NCBI RefSeq assembly: GCF_040732315.1
Contig: NZ_CP160388.1
Coordinates: forward strand, 248,001-312,000
DNA: 64,000 bases
Direction of reading: 5' to 3'
Source of the DNA: Oryzisolibacter sp. LB2S
Lineage (GTDB): Bacteria; Pseudomonadota; Gammaproteobacteria; Burkholderiales; Burkholderiaceae_C
The translations under genes and the position numbers were made by a program. Below the pieces are notes generated by a model. It was given only the letters and a program-made list of their open reading frames with translations, was not told where the DNA came from and searched no databases. Every line of letters begins with the position of its first letter. Within the stretch, counting starts at the first letter, position 1. Below are positions 61,506 through 64,000 of the stretch, piece by piece.

Positions 61506-63185
61506 TCAGCCCTTGCGAATCCACTGCGCGGCCATCTCGGCCATCATCAGCGTGGGCGAGTTGGTGTTGCCGCTGGTGATGGTGGGCATGGCACCCGCGT
61601 CCACCACACGCAGGCCGGCGACCACGCCGCCGCGTCCGTCGCGCAGACGCAGCTGCGGGTCGAGCACGGCCTCGGGGTCGTCCACGCGGCCCATGCGCGT
61701 CGTGCCCACGGGGTGGAAGATGGTGGTGGCGATGTCGCCGGCCAGGCGCGCCAGTTCCTCGTCGCTCTGGTACTGCGGGCCGGGCTTGTATTCCTCGGGC
61801 CGGTAGCGCGCGAGCGCCGGCTGGGCCACGATCTGGCGCGTGATGCGCAGACTGTCGGCGGCCACCTGGCGGTCCTCGGCCGTGCTGAGGTAGTTGGGGG
61901 CGATCGCAGGCGCGGCGCGAAAGTCCGGGCTCTTGATGCTCACCGTGCCGCGGCTCGTGGGATTCAGATTGCAGACGCTGGCCGTGAACGCGGGGAAGGC
62001 GTGCAGCGGCTCGCCGAAGGCCTCGAGCGACAGCGGCTGCACGTGGTATTCGAGGTTGGGGTGCGGCTGGTCCGGCCGGCTGCGCGTGAAGGCTCCGAGC
62101 TGCGAGGGCGCCATGCTCATGGGGCCGCTGCGCTTGAAGAGGTATTCCAGGCCAATCCTGGCCTTGCCCAGCAGGCTGCTGGCCAGGGTGTTGAGCGTGG
62201 GCACGCCCTGCACCTTGTAGACGGCGCGTATCTGCAGATGGTCCTGCAGGTTGGCGCCCACGCCGGGCAGGTCGATCTGCACGTCTAAGCCATGCTGCCG
62301 GAGCAGCGCCGCCGGGCCAATGCCCGACAGCTGCAGGAGCTGAGGCGAATTGACGGCTCCCGCGCTCAGGATCACCTCCTGCTGCGCATGGGCCGTGACC
62401 ATCTCCTCGCCCGTCCACACCTCGACGCCCGTGCAGCGCATGCGTGCGTCGCCCTGGCGCTCGAGGACGAGGCGCGATGCCAGGGCCGATGTCCACAGCT
62501 CGAAGTTCGTCCGCCCGTAGCAGGTGGGGCGCAGAAAGGCCTTGGCGGTGTTCCAGCGCCAGCCGCTCTTCTGGTTGACCTCGAAGTAGCCCACGCCCTC
62601 GTTGCTGCCGCGGTTGAAGTCGTCGGTGGCCGGTATGCCCGCCTGCTGCGCGGCGGCCGCGAAGGCGTCGAGGATGTCCCAGCGCAGGCGCTGGCGCTCC
62701 ACGCGCCATTCGCCGGTGCTGCCCGTGGCCCGGTTGCCGTGCAGCTGTGCGAAGGCCTCGTCCGCGCCGCCGGGCCGGTCCAGGCGCCAATGGTCCTCGT
62801 GGCGCTTGAAGGCCTGCAGCACATTGCCCCAGCGCCAGGCGTCCTCGCCCGTGATGTCGGCCCAATGGTCATAGTCGCGCGCCTGACCGCGCATGTAGAT
62901 CATGCCGTTGATGCTCGAGCAACCGCCCAGCGTCTTGCCGCGCGGGTAGCGCAGGCTGCGGCCGTTGAGGCCCGCGTCGGGTTCGGTCTGGTAGAGCCAG
63001 TCGGTGCGCGGATTGCCTATGCAGTACAGATAGCCCACGGGGATGTGGATCCAGTGGTAGTCATCCTTGCGGCCGGCCTCTATGAGCAGCACGCGCTTGT
63101 GCGCATCGGCGCTCAGGCGGTTGGCCAGCAGGGCGCCGGCCGTGCCGCCGCCGATGATGATGTAGTCGAAGGTGGTGTCGCTCAT
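61506..63185 (-). CDS. GMC-family FAD oxidoreductase (choline/alcohol dehydrogenase-like)
   Basis: A 559-residue glucose-methanol-choline oxidoreductase. The FAD-binding start is YIIIGGGTAGALLANRLS, with LLIEAGRKDDY, then RGKTLGGCSSINGMIYMRGQ (GMC signature 1), GAVNSPQLLQLSGIGP (signature 2), and the C-terminal FHPVGTTRMG with the catalytic His and TSGNTNSPTLM. It oxidises an alcohol; choline is only one option, and no betaine aldehyde dehydrogenase is adjacent. ATG 63185 fits the family start. Confidence 0.9.
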   Translation of the reverse strand: MSDTTFDYIIIGGGTAGALLANRLSADAHKRVLLIEAGRKDDYHWIHIPVGYLYCIGNPRTDWLYQTEPDAGLNGRSLRYPRGKTLGGCSSINGMIYMRGQARDYDHWADITGEDAWRWGNVLQAFKRHEDHWRLDRPGGADEAFAQLHGNRATGSTGEWRVERQRLRWDILDAFAAAAQQAGIPATDDFNRGSNEGVGYFEVNQKSGWRWNTAKAFLRPTCYGRTNFELWTSALASRLVLERQGDARMRCTGVEVWTGEEMVTAHAQQEVILSAGAVNSPQLLQLSGIGPAALLRQHGLDVQIDLPGVGANLQDHLQIRAVYKVQGVPTLNTLASSLLGKARIGLEYLFKRSGPMSMAPSQLGAFTRSRPDQPHPNLEYHVQPLSLEAFGEPLHAFPAFTASVCNLNPTSRGTVSIKSPDFRAAPAIAPNYLSTAEDRQVAADSLRITRQIVAQPALARYRPEEYKPGPQYQSDEELARLAGDIATTIFHPVGTTRMGRVDDPEAVLDPQLRLRDGRGGVVAGLRVVDAGAMPTITSGNTNSPTLMMAEMAAQWIRKG

Positions 63186-63387
63186 GAAGGGCCGTGGACT
63201 GTCGGGAAGGGACTGGCAAGCCGGTATCGGCTGCCGGCGCAGATTGTGCGCGGCGGCTTCGGGGTGTCGATAGGGAAACCGCGTGATGCTATGATTTTTG
63301 TTGCTCGCTGCGCGCCATGGGGGCGCGTCACCGGCCTGTTTTGATGTATTTTTGCACCGCGTCCCATGGGTGCGCGCATTGTGTGAA
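63186..63387. other. Intergenic region between GMC and MlaE-type genes
   Basis: About 200 bp of non-coding DNA between divergent genes. A/T-rich stretches near 63290-63350 probably hold promoters; no clear operator, terminator or repeat is seen. Confidence 0.4.
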
Positions 63388-64000
63388 ATGATGCGCCGCA
63401 TCGGTTTTTGGCATGCACTTGCAGATCTCGTGACCAGTTCCACGCCCACCATTTCCCCCCCCTCGGTCGTGCAGGACGGCCAGGCCCGGCCGCGCGCGCT
63501 GCTGCAGGGCGACTGGGTGGCCGCGGCGTTTGCCGAGCGCCAGGCCTGGCGGCGCCTGGCCGGCGAGCTCAAGGCCTGCGGCCCGGGGCACGGCTGGAGC
63601 CTTGCGGGCGTGGGGCGGCTCGACCATGTGGGCGCGCAGATCCTGTGGAACCACTGGGGCCGCAACTGGCCCGCTCAGATCGAGCTCAGCGCCGCACAGC
63701 GGGAGATGCTCGAGCGCGTGGCGCAGTTCACCGCGCCCGCCGCACCCGCGCCGCCCTGGCGCCTGAGCGATCAGATCGACCTGCTGGGCGCGCTCGTGGT
63801 CAACGCCCTGGGCCATCTGCTGCACATCGTGCAGCTCGTGGGCCAGCTGCTGCTCGATGTGCTGCGCCTTGTGCGCAATCCGCTGCGCGGGCCCTGGCGC
63901 GACATCTCGGGCCACATGTACCAGATGGGCACCAAGGCGTTGCCCATCACGGCGCTCGTGGGCTTTCTGATCGGCGTGGTGCTGGCCTACCTCATGAGCC
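63388..64000 (+). CDS. MlaE-family ABC transporter permease, N-terminal part (truncated by window edge)
   Basis: An open frame running off the window: about 204 residues of a permease of the MlaE (lipid transport) type. The first 110 residues form a STAS-like domain (LAGVGRLDHVGAQILW). The membrane domain then begins with LLGALVVNALGHLLHIVQLV and continues with HMYQMGTKALPITALVGFLIGVVLAY, the MlaE hallmark (seen here as GTKALPI and FLIGVVLA). Start candidates are ATG 63388, ATG 63391 and GTG 63430; none has a clear Shine-Dalgarno. The fused STAS-MlaE form resembles permeases of phospholipid or organic-solvent ABC systems; the ATPase and MCE genes should follow. Confidence 0.82.
   Translation, partial: MMRRIGFWHALADLVTSSTPTISPPSVVQDGQARPRALLQGDWVAAAFAERQAWRRLAGELKACGPGHGWSLAGVGRLDHVGAQILWNHWGRNWPAQIELSAAQREMLERVAQFTAPAAPAPPWRLSDQIDLLGALVVNALGHLLHIVQLVGQLLLDVLRLVRNPLRGPWRDISGHMYQMGTKALPITALVGFLIGVVLAYLMS

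Overview
The window reads as a high-GC betaproteobacterial chromosome segment, most likely Comamonadaceae (Acidovorax, Alicycliphilus or Comamonas relatives). The evidence is the aph/dmp-type phenol cluster with a paired sigma-54 activator and GntR regulator, a Bug-type periplasmic binding protein, a GatCAB operon beside mreBCD-mrdA, and a family of short palindromic repeats at gene ends. The family assignment is inference. No transposase, tRNA, rRNA or CRISPR array was seen.

Layout. 1-4 kb: 3' end of ilvE, a zinc-finger protein, and a translationally coupled surface-glycan operon (GT4, O-antigen ligase, GT2). 4-16 kb: nitronate monooxygenase with its LysR regulator, an MFS exporter, MOSC and thioredoxin-like proteins, DUF808, an OmpR-type two-component system, ampG, an AraC regulator, an EamA transporter and an M48 protease. 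16-25 kb: a Fur-box-controlled iron region with a minus-strand operon (esterase, TonB receptor, DUF3325-like, DUF3649-like, PepSY membrane protein), an AraC regulator and a second TonB receptor. 25-42 kb: the phenol block. aphS and a DmpR-type activator face the operon for multicomponent phenol hydroxylase (K-L-M-N-O-P), ferredoxin Q and catechol 2,3-dioxygenase B. A GlcG-like protein and an outer-membrane MetA-family protein follow, then C-E-F-G-H-(Bug)-I. Together these take phenol to catechol, 2-hydroxymuconic semialdehyde, pyruvate and acetyl-CoA by the oxalocrotonate branch. No hydrolytic-branch dmpD is present.

42.8-47.3 kb is a more A/T-rich island of three GNAT/FemAB-like proteins and a polysaccharide deacetylase. 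It is bounded by direct repeats of the 3' end of a GntR gene. 47-64 kb: a GntR regulator with an acyl-CoA dehydrogenase, xthA/pyrE with overlapping divergent start codons, a DUF4124 protein, gatCAB, mreBCD-mrdA, arginase, a TSUP permease, a GMC oxidoreductase and a truncated MlaE-type permease.

The most unusual features are non-coding. They are about ten copies of a 45-60 bp palindromic element at gene borders, several of which supply the stop codon of the neighbouring gene; a 169 bp full-length imperfect palindrome inside the phenol operon; an apparently leaderless sigma-54 transcript for dmpK; and a chain of hairpins ending in a terminator ahead of the TSUP gene.
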